Below, one piece after another: positions 53,447-61,290 of a stretch of DNA of 64,000 bases; the first letter of the stretch is position 1; the number at the start of each line of letters is the position of its first letter. The notes beneath the pieces were generated by a model that made no database searches, had not been told where the DNA came from, and saw only the letters and a program-made list of their open reading frames with translations. Both the position numbers and the translations under genes were made by a program. Origin of the DNA: JAHEJA01 sp965657215. GTDB lineage: Bacteria; Pseudomonadota; Alphaproteobacteria; Rhodobacterales; Rhodobacteraceae. Where the stretch lies: the NCBI GenBank assembly GCA_965657215.1, contig CBFHNR010000012.1, forward strand, positions 1-64,000, read 5' to 3'.

Positions 53447-54165
53447 TGCGGATTGCGATGTGGTCAGGGCCGCGAAACCTATCAACAGCCATGATGTATT
53501 CCTTTGGTAATCGGGATGACGTGTCAGTCATCGATGAACCGTTTTATGCCTGTTATTTATCACAGACAGGGATAGCCCATCCCATGGCCGATCGTGTTCT
53601 GGCCTCGCAACCCCAAGACCCCAACGAAGTCATTAAAGGATTGCTTGGGCCAATTCCAAAGGGTCGTCCGTATTATTACCAAAAACACATGACGCAACAT
53701 ATGCTCCCTGACGTTGATGTGTCTTGGATGGCTGACGTTACCAATGTATTTCTGATCCGCCATCCAGCACGCGTAGCGGCAAGTTTCGCAAAAAAGCAGT
53801 CTGATTTTGAGGCTTGGGAATTAGGGTTTGATCGTCAACTTGAGTTGTTTCAATTTGCAAAATCCTTGGGCCAAACCCCAATTGTGATTGATAGCAGTGA
53901 TATCCGCGCAAACCCAAAGCAAATGCTAAAGAAGCTGTGCGGTGCACTAGGAATAGAGTTTTCAGAGAAAATGCTGGCATGGCCCAAGGGAGGACACCCA
54001 GATGACGGTGTTTGGGCGGCGCATTGGTATGGGGCTGTTCATGACTCAACTGGGTTCGATGGCCTTGACGCAAAAATGCCCCAGCTGACTGGGGCACTTG
54101 GAAAAATTGTTGATAAAGCCGAACCTTTGTATGAGACGCTTTATCAGAATAGGCTTATGCCATAG
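53446..54165 (+). CDS. Sulfotransferase-like P-loop protein
   Basis: 239 aa. The N-terminal 'MRIAMWSGPRNLSTAMMYSF' is a sulfotransferase-type PAPS-binding P-loop, followed by 'VIDEPFYACYL' and 'FLIRHPARVAASFAKKQSDF', the 3'-phosphate-binding region. Substrate unknown. I use the ATG at 53446, overlapping the aminotransferase stop; the track-type longer start at 53437 adds three residues. Coupling to the aminotransferase suggests action on an amino-acid-derived metabolite. Confidence 0.85.
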   Translation: MRIAMWSGPRNLSTAMMYSFGNRDDVSVIDEPFYACYLSQTGIAHPMADRVLASQPQDPNEVIKGLLGPIPKGRPYYYQKHMTQHMLPDVDVSWMADVTNVFLIRHPARVAASFAKKQSDFEAWELGFDRQLELFQFAKSLGQTPIVIDSSDIRANPKQMLKKLCGALGIEFSEKMLAWPKGGHPDDGVWAAHWYGAVHDSTGFDGLDAKMPQLTGALGKIVDKAEPLYETLYQNRLMP

Positions 54166-54355
54166 TTGGGAAACTTAGCCCCAACCAGTCATTGATGGAA
54201 GATCGCCTAAACCAGTTCTTGTGATAAGTACGGTATGTGTCATGAGTGCATTCCTTTTGTTCGTGATGCAGTCAGTAGACATATTTCGTGGAATAGGCTC
54301 AATTCATGGCAGCCTTACCATTCGTTGCAAAGTTGCAACTCAAAGCAGTTTGCAG

Positions 54356-54775
54356 TTACGTGTCCGTAATCTTTGTCCGTAAGGATTTTATTTCACCGCG
54401 CGCTTTCTTTTGTTCAATGCGGCGGCGTTGTGATCCCTTGGTAGGTTTTGTCGGGATCCGACGTTTTGGGACAAATAAGGCCTCTTTTATGAGCTTTACA
54501 AGCCGTTCTTTTGCAATATCTCTATTGCGAGACTGCATGCGTGTTTCATCGCATTGAATTATGATTGCCCCGTCTTTGGTCCATTTACGTCCTGCGAGGC
54601 GCTGCAGTCGTTTCTTGACCGAAGGGCTAAGAGAGGGGCTGCGCTCTGCTTCGAACCTAAGTTCAACAGCAGAGCTCACCTTATTTACGTTTTGACCACC
54701 TGGGCCAGATGCGCGGATAAACTGTTCCGTATATTCCCATTCTTCAATGGTTATTTTGTCGTTTACCCGCAGCAT
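54356..54775 (-). CDS. arfB: Alternative ribosome-rescue factor ArfB (ICT1/YaeJ family)
   Basis: 139 aa from the ATG at 54775 ('MLRVNDKITIEEW'). The GGQ motif is in 'RASGPGGQNVNKVSSAVELR', and the Lys/Arg-rich C-terminal tail ('QRRRIEQKKARGEIKSLRTK') fits the mRNA channel of stalled ribosomes. It hydrolyses peptidyl-tRNA on ribosomes without a stop codon. The start lies 5 bp after the kefB stop; the longer frame from 54844 overlaps kefB. Confidence 0.93.
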   Translation of the reverse strand: MLRVNDKITIEEWEYTEQFIRASGPGGQNVNKVSSAVELRFEAERSPSLSPSVKKRLQRLAGRKWTKDGAIIIQCDETRMQSRNRDIAKERLVKLIKEALFVPKRRIPTKPTKGSQRRRIEQKKARGEIKSLRTKITDT

Positions 54776-54779
54776 CGGT

Positions 54780-56690
54780 TTAGGTTTCGCTTTTGGTACG
54801 GTTTGAGAAATTCCAAGCCCGTGATTTTGTCGCGGACAAAGCACCTGTCTTGCCCAAAAGCTCTTCTTCTTGGGCTTGCATCAGCTCTTTGGTTTTTGCG
54901 ACCAAGGCCTCGTTCTTGTGGATTGGAACATCTGGATCGTAATGCGGTGCCATTTCTTGGATGATATGGCGATCCCGTTCGATAAAGTCTTGAACCATAA
55001 GTTCCGCATCAAAGGATCGACTTCCCATCATCTCGAGCGCGGTACGCGCGGCACGAATTGAGCTATCAAAGGTTTCACGGATGATTTCACGACACCCAGC
55101 TGCATAAAGCTCGTAGACATGTTGGCGATCAATTGCGCGGGCAATGATTTTGACATGTGGATAGGTGTGATGAACGTAGTGAACCATTTCCGTAGCTTTA
55201 TCCTTGTCATCAATCGCAACGATGAACAATTCCGCATCTTCGATACCTGCGGCATGAAGCAGATCAGGACGGCTTGCATCCCCATAGAACGCTTTGACAT
55301 CAAACGCGCGGAGCATTTCAAGTTGGCTGGCTGAGTAATCCAAAACAACGGTTTTATGTCCACTCCAGCTGAGCAAACGGTTGATGATACCGCCAAAACG
55401 CCCGTGACCTGCAATGATAACATTTCCCTTTTCGGTGATGTCATCGGGGTCTTTGTCCGTTGTTGCGGCATAGCGCGGGGCAATCACCTTGTCATAGAGA
55501 ATGAACAACGCAGGCGTCAAAAGCATGGAGAGCGCAACAACCAAGAGCAATTGATCCGCCACGTCCTTGGGGATGACATGATTTGCGACTGTGAATGACA
55601 ACAGCACGAAACCAAATTCACCCGCTTGAGCAAGGCCCAAAGAGAACAACCATTTATCGCCTGCGTTCACATTGAACACTTTGGCGAGGATGATCAAGAT
55701 ACCCGCCTTAAGCGCGATCAGCCCAAGGGTCATCGCGATGACGGAGCCGAAGTTTTCAAACAGCAAGGCAAAGTTCACGCCAGCGCCAACCGTAATAAAG
55801 AATAGCCCGAGCAAAAGCCCTTTGAACGGGTCAATGTCGCTTTCTAATTCGTGACGATATTCGCTATTGGCTAAAACCACACCGGCGAGAAACGTGCCGA
55901 GCGCAGGTGAAAGGCCGACCAATGTCATCAACAACGCAATTCCGACAACCATCATCAGCGCCGTTGCGGTGAACAGTTCACGCAAGCCCGCTGAAGCGAC
56001 AAAATTGAACAATGGCCGTGTGAGAACCGTTCCAACCGCGATAACCAATCCAACGGCCCCCAAGGTCACAAGGCCTTGGGCCCATCCAGGAAGACCAGAC
56101 ATGATATCGATGTTTGTCCCGTGATCTCCATCTGCACCATGGCCATCCGATGCATGACTTGCGACTTCGGCGAGTTCAGGCAGGGCCAACAGAGGAAGGA
56201 TCGCCAGCATAGGGATAACGGCGATATCTTGGAACAAGAGCACAGAAAAGCTCGACTGACCGCCATCGCTTTTCATGAGACCTTTTTCGTTCAAGGTTTG
56301 TAAAACAATGGCAGTTGACGACAGCGCAAGGACCATACCGATCGCCAAACTTACCGACCATTGTTGACCAAAGAGCATTGCAATGCCCGCCACACCAAAG
56401 AGGGTGAGGCCAACTTGTAACCCACCCAATCCCAATAGGCGGGTTTTCATTTGCCACAGCATTTTGGGTTCAAGCTCGAGTCCAACAAGGAAGAGCATCA
56501 TCACAACGCCAAATTCGGCAAAGTGCTGAATGCTCACCACATCGACGTGGAGCGCACTTAAGAGCGGAGAAATCGCAATACCTGCGATCAAATACCCCAA
56601 GACAGAGCCTAATCCCAATCGCGACGCGATGGGGACGGAAATGACGCCAGCTGCTAAAAACAGAAAGGCGAGAATAAGAAAATCGGTCAT
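54780..56690 (-). CDS. kefB: Kef-type K+/H+ antiporter (CPA2 family)
   Basis: 636 aa. An N-terminal membrane domain of about 12 segments (to residue ~390) is followed by an RCK/TrkA-N domain with 'GNVIIAGHGRFGGIINRLLS' and a C-terminal acidic tail. Kef systems export K+ and acidify the cytoplasm during electrophile stress and are held shut by glutathione. Whether it is KefB or KefC cannot be read; I use kefB as a family name. The KefF/G-type gene lies 4 bp upstream, as in the enterobacterial systems. Confidence 0.9.
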   Translation of the reverse strand: MTDFLILAFLFLAAGVISVPIASRLGLGSVLGYLIAGIAISPLLSALHVDVVSIQHFAEFGVVMMLFLVGLELEPKMLWQMKTRLLGLGGLQVGLTLFGVAGIAMLFGQQWSVSLAIGMVLALSSTAIVLQTLNEKGLMKSDGGQSSFSVLLFQDIAVIPMLAILPLLALPELAEVASHASDGHGADGDHGTNIDIMSGLPGWAQGLVTLGAVGLVIAVGTVLTRPLFNFVASAGLRELFTATALMMVVGIALLMTLVGLSPALGTFLAGVVLANSEYRHELESDIDPFKGLLLGLFFITVGAGVNFALLFENFGSVIAMTLGLIALKAGILIILAKVFNVNAGDKWLFSLGLAQAGEFGFVLLSFTVANHVIPKDVADQLLLVVALSMLLTPALFILYDKVIAPRYAATTDKDPDDITEKGNVIIAGHGRFGGIINRLLSWSGHKTVVLDYSASQLEMLRAFDVKAFYGDASRPDLLHAAGIEDAELFIVAIDDKDKATEMVHYVHHTYPHVKIIARAIDRQHVYELYAAGCREIIRETFDSSIRAARTALEMMGSRSFDAELMVQDFIERDRHIIQEMAPHYDPDVPIHKNEALVAKTKELMQAQEEELLGKTGALSATKSRAWNFSNRTKSET

Positions 56691-56694
56691 TCGT

Positions 56695-57294
56695 TCATCC
56701 TTTCACAGGTAAATTTGAGGCAGTCATCATGTCCAAAGACGCGGCTGCCGCGTGATCAAACGTTTCGTCACGAAGGGCGGAAATATAGGTTCCGTAGGCT
56801 TTGACGTGGGCCTCAAGCGTGGTGTCATCCGTGGTATGTGCGCCAAAATAGGCAAAGGGCGGTAGGTATGTCATCCGACATAAATTGGCCGTCTGCTCAA
56901 AGGGCGTCATAAACGTGGTGAGTGGAAAATTTTGGTATCCACTTTTAGAATAATCCGTTTCCGAACCCGATGTGCTCACAACAATGCCAAACTGTTTTCC
57001 TGTCAGTTCGGTGTTTTCGGAGCCATAGGCAAATCCATGCTCCAAGACGACATCCATGAATTCTTTCATCAAGGAAGGACAGGAATACCAGTAGATTGGA
57101 AACTGGAATAAAATGACATCATGCGCCCGCATGCGGTCCTGTTCTTTGTCGATATCAATCCGATATCTTGGGTATTCTTGATATAGGTCAACAAAGGTCA
57201 CATCTGATTGTGCCTGTGCGGTTTGCATCAATGCCTTGTTGATGCGTGAATAACTGTGCGCTGGGTGCGCGTAATATATGAGTACTCGTTTCAC
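56695..57294 (-). CDS. NAD(P)H oxidoreductase, KefF/KefG-type ancillary subunit
   Basis: 199 aa flavodoxin-fold protein: 'VLIYYAHPAHSYSRINKALM', 'IDKEQDRMRAHDVILFQFPI' and 'WYSCPSLMKEFMDVVLEHGF'. KefF and KefG are quinone-reductase-like partners needed for full activity of KefC and KefB. The start is the GTG at 57294 behind AAGGGGG at good spacing. The leader upstream (57295-57560) contains competing hairpins and a short ORF, so expression is probably attenuated. Confidence 0.88.
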   Translation of the reverse strand: MKRVLIYYAHPAHSYSRINKALMQTAQAQSDVTFVDLYQEYPRYRIDIDKEQDRMRAHDVILFQFPIYWYSCPSLMKEFMDVVLEHGFAYGSENTELTGKQFGIVVSTSGSETDYSKSGYQNFPLTTFMTPFEQTANLCRMTYLPPFAYFGAHTTDDTTLEAHVKAYGTYISALRDETFDHAAAASLDMMTASNLPVKG

Positions 57295-57327
57295 TTGGCA
57301 TCCCCCTTAGTGGTTTGCATAGTCTAT

Positions 57328-57341
57328 TCACGCAGGCGTGA
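57328..57341. promoter_or_regulatory. TCACGC-AG-GCGTGA dyad upstream of kefF
   Basis: A perfect 6-2-6 palindrome, 34 bp upstream of the kefF GTG, between the leader hairpins and the Shine-Dalgarno. It could be a transcription-factor site for a second kefF promoter. Confidence 0.4.
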
Positions 57342-57350
57342 CATTTAAAG

Positions 57351-57459
57351 GGGTGGCCCAAACAAAAGGGCCGCCCATTGCGGACAGCCCTCGAGACTTA
57401 CGGAGGTGGGCCGGTTAGGCACGCCACCAACTTAGGATTTCACACCTCAAAGGGCTGCC
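57351..57459 (-). promoter_or_regulatory. Candidate attenuator/riboswitch platform upstream of kefF-kefB
   Basis: Reading the minus strand after the leader ORF: segment 1 GGCAGCCCT (57459-57451) can pair fully, with one G-U, with AGGGCTGTC (57391-57383), which overlaps segment 2. Segment 2 GGGCTGTCC (57390-57382) pairs over 9 bp with segment 3 GGGCGGCCC (57376-57368), followed by TTTTGTTT: a terminator. Segment 3 can instead pair with segment 4 GGGCCACCC (57359-57351). Inside the 1:2 helix is another hairpin, GGTGG-cgt-GCC-taacc-GGC-CCACC (about 57424-57400). The pairings are mutually exclusive, as in an attenuator, or as in a riboswitch with 1:2 as P1. I know no family that matches. Confidence 0.6.
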
Positions 57460-57516
57460 TTAAAAGCGGATCTCCCAAACTGTTCCGACACCTCTCTCCA
57501 ATACCTCTCTTGACAC
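57460..57516 (-). CDS. 18-codon leader ORF upstream of kefF
   Basis: GTG TCA AGA ... TTT TAA encodes MSREVLERGVGTVWEIRF. The Shine-Dalgarno AAGGAGGTGATCC (57530-57518) is complementary to nearly the whole 16S rRNA tail and sits 7 nt from the GTG, an ideal spacing. The stop codon abuts segment 1 of the hairpin set, so ribosome position would decide which helix forms. One Trp at residue 14. Function unknown; a leader peptide is the inference. Confidence 0.55.
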   Translation of the reverse strand: MSREVLERGVGTVWEIRF

Positions 57517-57554
57517 TGGATCACCTCCTTTCACTATGTTTCACACACTAAGTA

Positions 57555-57590
57555 TGGTGCCATAGTTTCCGGAAATGTCAAAATGTTTTA
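57555..57590 (-). promoter_or_regulatory. Putative promoter of the kefF leader
   Basis: Just past the yhhQ stop, on the minus strand, a perfect -35 TTGACA (around 57580-57575) is followed 17-19 bp later by CATACT or ACCATA as -10. Transcription would begin near 57548, upstream of the leader ORF. The -10 match is only moderate. Confidence 0.5.
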
Positions 57591-58229
57591 TTATGACATA
57601 TTTGCTAAGCGTGCAGAGAATATCCGGAATGGAACAAGAGCGATCAAAGCGATTGCCATTTTCACCAACCAATCAGCGATGGCCAACGACACCCAGAGCG
57701 GCGCCTCTGATCCAACGAGCAACAAAGGAACGCTGTCCCATGCCCATGAGATTTCATCATTTGCTGCGGCAGGAAAGAACGTAATGCTTGCGGAAAAGGC
57801 GATGGTGAAGAAGATGGCTGTGTCTAGGGCCGATCCAATCACCGTTGACGCCAAAGGCGCGCGCCACCATGCGCCGCTGCGCAAGCGGTCAAAAATGGTC
57901 ACATCGATCATTTGTGCGATCAAAAATGCGGTTCCAGACCCAACGGCAACACGCAAGGCAACAGCCGCATATTCATAGCCGTCACCCTGCAGCATGATTT
58001 GGCTTCCGATCAAGGAACAAATAACGCCCGTCAAGAAACCCACAAACACCACGCGACGCGCGGCGGATGGGCCGTAGATGCGGTTCATGAGGTCTGTGAC
58101 CAAAAATGCGAAAGGATAGGTGAATGCGCCCCATGTTAGGAGGCCGTCCAGTAATAGAAACTGAACCAAAATGTTTGAGGCTACAACAATAGTAGCCATG
58201 GCGATAACGCCAGGAAGTAAGCGAGTCAT
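57591..58229 (-). CDS. yhhQ: Queuosine-precursor (VUT-family) transporter YhhQ
   Basis: 212 aa, DUF165/VUT family, six or so hydrophobic segments ('LLTWGAFTYPFAFLVTDLMN' is the family hallmark, followed by 'VFVGFLTGVICSLIGSQIML'). YhhQ imports preQ0/preQ1 for queuosine in tRNA. The ATG at 58229 is preferred to the one at 58250 because it matches the usual short N terminus. Upstream (58230-58371) there is a CCCCG-CTCAT-CGGGG hairpin but no preQ1 riboswitch that I recognise. Confidence 0.9.
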   Translation of the reverse strand: MTRLLPGVIAMATIVVASNILVQFLLLDGLLTWGAFTYPFAFLVTDLMNRIYGPSAARRVVFVGFLTGVICSLIGSQIMLQGDGYEYAAVALRVAVGSGTAFLIAQMIDVTIFDRLRSGAWWRAPLASTVIGSALDTAIFFTIAFSASITFFPAAANDEISWAWDSVPLLLVGSEAPLWVSLAIADWLVKMAIALIALVPFRIFSARLANMS

Positions 58230-58371
58230 GATGTTAATCCGTTTTCTCAAGGTGCTCGGAGACTTGGCCCCCGCTCATCGGGGACGAGCGCCAATTACGG
58301 CGTTTGAACCCCTTTAGCAAGGATAAACAGACATTCGGCAATAAACATTTAGCGACTGGCGCGCCTCAGGC

Positions 58372-59271
58372 TTAGTTCGACTGAGCAACCGCAGCACATT
58401 GGACCGGCAACCGGGCCATGGTTAAAGGGCCGCGTGGCTTGGGCTTGGGCTTGTTTGGATCAGGGGGCGGTGGGTTCAAGATGTCTCTGACCCAGCGGTC
58501 CGCTCCTTTGCAGCCATCTCCTGCGGGGGGTGGTGCTTGATCGATACAGTTTTTGGCGTCCTTGGGACATTTCAGGCGAACGTGGAAGTGATAGTGATGT
58601 CCCCACCAAGGGCGAATTTTGCGCAGCCACGCTCGATCCCCTGTTTCATCCTTGCACATTTGAACCTTGGCGCCGGGAAATACGAATATCCGTGCGACCC
58701 GTGGGTCTGATGCTGCGGCCTTTAGGATTTCGTGATGCTGTCGTGTCCATTTATCGTTGGTATAGGCACCATTGTTTTTCCGCATCGAGATTGAGGAAAT
58801 GTTTTCCCGCTCGTTTGCGGTCAATGACAATGTTTTTGGTGCGCGCATCCAGATATCTGCGTCCAAACCAATTTGGTGGCTCGCGTGACCTGATAACATA
58901 GGGCCGCCGCGCGGTTGAGAGATATCCCCAATATAGAGCCCTTCCCATCCCGGTTGGCGGGCTGCTTTGACGGAGAGGTCTTTTATGAATTGGACTGTCT
59001 CTGGATGCCCCCAATTCCGGTTGCGTGACAATCGCATCGCTTGCCATGTCGGTCCCGTTTCAGGAAGCTGAGCGCCACCTGCGAGGCATCCCTTGGCGTA
59101 ACTGCCTAAGGGTTGCGGTCTCTGTTCGGACCCTTGAGGAAGGAAGCCGAATACTTGTTTGGCGACTTTTGCGCCGAGGTCCGCAGGCATTTTGGCGGAT
59201 TCATCTGCTGATCCACCGCCACAGGCTGCAACAAGGCATAGGGCAAGAATACTCTTTAACGTTCGTCCCAT
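58372..59271 (-). CDS. mepA: Penicillin-insensitive murein endopeptidase (lipoprotein)
   Basis: 299 aa. The N terminus has a lipobox ('ILALCLVAACGGG'), so it is probably anchored to a membrane. The MepA (M74/LAS) metal site is seen in 'GHASHQIGLDADIWM' and 'WWGHHYHFHVRLKC'. It cleaves D-Ala-mDAP cross-links in peptidoglycan. The C-terminal tail is Pro-rich ('NPPPPDPNKPKPKPRG'). Its start overlaps the end of the transporter gene by 16 bp. Confidence 0.92.
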   Translation of the reverse strand: MGRTLKSILALCLVAACGGGSADESAKMPADLGAKVAKQVFGFLPQGSEQRPQPLGSYAKGCLAGGAQLPETGPTWQAMRLSRNRNWGHPETVQFIKDLSVKAARQPGWEGLYIGDISQPRGGPMLSGHASHQIGLDADIWMRAPKTLSLTANERENISSISMRKNNGAYTNDKWTRQHHEILKAAASDPRVARIFVFPGAKVQMCKDETGDRAWLRKIRPWWGHHYHFHVRLKCPKDAKNCIDQAPPPAGDGCKGADRWVRDILNPPPPDPNKPKPKPRGPLTMARLPVQCAAVAQSN

Positions 59272-60626
59272 TCGTCAGTATCTCCTTTAGGATTAACCCA
59301 TGCTAACAAAAGTAATCCGATCAGGAAAAGTCCGATAAGCGGTGTTACGCCAATCCGTGCGCTTTGTGTCCATGTTGTCACTATGCCGATCAGGGCAGGT
59401 GCCATGAATGCAGTTGCTCGACCCGACAGCCCATAGAGACCAAAGCTTTCGGTGCTGCGTCCTGTGATCGAGTGGCGCACCATCAACGAGCGGCTCGCGG
59501 ATTGTAGAATGCCACCCATGCCGCCAATTAGGACGCCACAAATCATGAATGTGATGTCGGGGACTTGTGACCCTTCTGGAAGGTCGATCCAAAAGAGGGC
59601 CTCTCGGCTCATGTTGACGACGGTAAAGCAGACGCCAATCAACATCCAGACTGTGAAAATAATGACGGGCTTCGGACCAAGCAGCTTATCAAATTTGCCG
59701 CCAACCCAGCTCAAGATAGCTGCGCTGAGGGCGGCGATAATTCCAAAGGTACCGACTTGAACAATCGTCCAATCCAAGACCAAGCTCGCGTAGACACCAC
59801 CAAACCCATACAGCCCATTCAGCGCGTCACGATAGAACATTGAGGACACCAAATAGGCGCTTAGACTTTTGCGATGTTTCAAATTTAGGATAGATGTTTT
59901 GAGTGAGCTGAGCCCTGCTTTAATGTTCATCTTGGCGGCGACGCGGTGGGGTTCTTTGACCCATGCAAAGTAAGGCACCATAAATATTGCGAACCAAACA
60001 GCGGTGAATGGTCCGATAAAACGGGTTCCTTCTTTGGCATCTGGGTTCAGGCCAAAGATCGGATCAAGCCCAATAAGTGTTTTTCCGTTCGGTTGTTCGA
60101 CGAGCAACGCCAAAGTAATGACAAGCGATATCAATCCACCCGCATATCCAAAGGCAAATCCCGATCCCGAAATCTTGCCCACTTCTTCTTTGGTGCCAAG
60201 AGAGGGAAGCTGCGCATTGGTAAAGATCAGAGCATATTCAGCACCGATAAACCCAATGCCAAACATCACAAGCATAAGCCACATGTTTGATCCATTTGGA
60301 TCCGTGAACCAAAGGGCAAATGCACCAACGACATAGAGCAAAGAAAAGAAGTAAATCCAAGGACGCCGCTTGCCTGCGGTATCGGCAATGGCCCCCATGA
60401 TGGGCGCGCCAAGACCAATGAATAGGCCGGTTATCGTCAAGCACCATGACCAATAGGCCTGAGCGTTCGCTTTGGCGGCCGTATCATCCAACCCAAGCGA
60501 CAAGAAATATGCTGCTGCAACGGTTGCAAAAAACGGCCCGTATATGAACGTCATAAGTAACGTGTGATAAGGCTGGCTGGCCCAATCAAAGAAATACCAA
60601 CCCCAAATCCGCTTGCGATCACTCAT
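59256..60626 (-). CDS. MFS transporter, UMF1/Atg22-like
   Basis: 456 aa with about 12 membrane segments. The family features are the N-terminal 'WGWYFFDWASQPYHTLLMTF' and 'GAPIMGAIADTAGKRRPWIY'. UMF1 transporters are related to yeast Atg22, an amino-acid effluxer; bacterial substrates are unknown. It is upstream of mepA on the same strand and overlaps it, so they are co-transcribed, although no shared function is obvious. Confidence 0.9.
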   Translation of the reverse strand: MSDRKRIWGWYFFDWASQPYHTLLMTFIYGPFFATVAAAYFLSLGLDDTAAKANAQAYWSWCLTITGLFIGLGAPIMGAIADTAGKRRPWIYFFSLLYVVGAFALWFTDPNGSNMWLMLVMFGIGFIGAEYALIFTNAQLPSLGTKEEVGKISGSGFAFGYAGGLISLVITLALLVEQPNGKTLIGLDPIFGLNPDAKEGTRFIGPFTAVWFAIFMVPYFAWVKEPHRVAAKMNIKAGLSSLKTSILNLKHRKSLSAYLVSSMFYRDALNGLYGFGGVYASLVLDWTIVQVGTFGIIAALSAAILSWVGGKFDKLLGPKPVIIFTVWMLIGVCFTVVNMSREALFWIDLPEGSQVPDITFMICGVLIGGMGGILQSASRSLMVRHSITGRSTESFGLYGLSGRATAFMAPALIGIVTTWTQSARIGVTPLIGLFLIGLLLLAWVNPKGDTDEWDER

Positions 60627-60684
60627 AATACCATCCCCAGTAAATATGGGTTCACGTTAATCGGCAACGGGCTTTAAAAGCAAG

Positions 60685-61221
60685 TTATTCTTGCATCGGA
60701 GGCCACGGGCGCATGTCCTCTGCTTTGATCCATTCTGCGATCCAATCGGGCATGTCGGGCTTGGGGCCCGCGTATCCCATTGTGCGGACCACGGCTTCTG
60801 CAGGAATGATGCCGTTGTGATCCACAAAGGCAGAGCGATACACAATGTGCCCAGCGCATTCGCCATTCGTTTTCCACATGGATTGCTCAAGGTAGACAAA
60901 TTTGTCGTCCCAGCATGTTGCACGACTGCGCATTTCGATGCGGTCAAACATGCGAACACGGCGGCGGTACCGGACATTTGCGCCCGCCATTGTCATGCTC
61001 CATTTGTTTTTTCTGAGGCCGTCGATGATACCGCTGCGCCGTGCCAAGACGAGACGCCCAAGATCATAAAGCGTCAGCGTGCGGCCGTTGTTCAATTCCA
61101 TCCATGGATCAATATCCCAAGGCATGCACATGTGATGAGAGACATGAATTTCGCCGAAATCTAATTTGGTGGCGTTTCTGTGGACAATAAATTCTTTGAT
61201 CAAACGGGCGATGGGGTACAT
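60685..61221 (-). CDS. Hot-dog-fold acyl-CoA thioesterase (THEM6-like)
   Basis: 178 aa. The hot-dog motif 'DIDPWMELNNGRTLTLYDLG' carries the typical Asp/Asn-x-Gly region, followed by 'NVRYRRRVRMFDRIEMRSRA'. It is a 4-hydroxybenzoyl-CoA-thioesterase-type protein; the acyl substrate is unknown. It stands 58 bp upstream of the MFS gene on the same strand. Confidence 0.85.
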   Translation of the reverse strand: MYPIARLIKEFIVHRNATKLDFGEIHVSHHMCMPWDIDPWMELNNGRTLTLYDLGRLVLARRSGIIDGLRKNKWSMTMAGANVRYRRRVRMFDRIEMRSRATCWDDKFVYLEQSMWKTNGECAGHIVYRSAFVDHNGIIPAEAVVRTMGYAGPKPDMPDWIAEWIKAEDMRPWPPMQE

Positions 61222-61290
61222 AATGGGTCTCCTTCACGGCTGTCTTATAACGACCTGTGAATGAGGAACAGGGGCAAAGCGTCCCTGTTG

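Noticed and set aside
57518..57534. Match of the plus strand to the 3' end of 16S rRNA (GGATCACCTCCTTTC)
   Set aside because: No rRNA lies beside it; read on the minus strand it is a Shine-Dalgarno correctly spaced from the leader ORF.
58230..58371. preQ1 riboswitch upstream of yhhQ
   Set aside because: There is a CCCCG/CGGGG hairpin, but no pseudoknot tail or aptamer pattern of preQ1 classes that I recognise.
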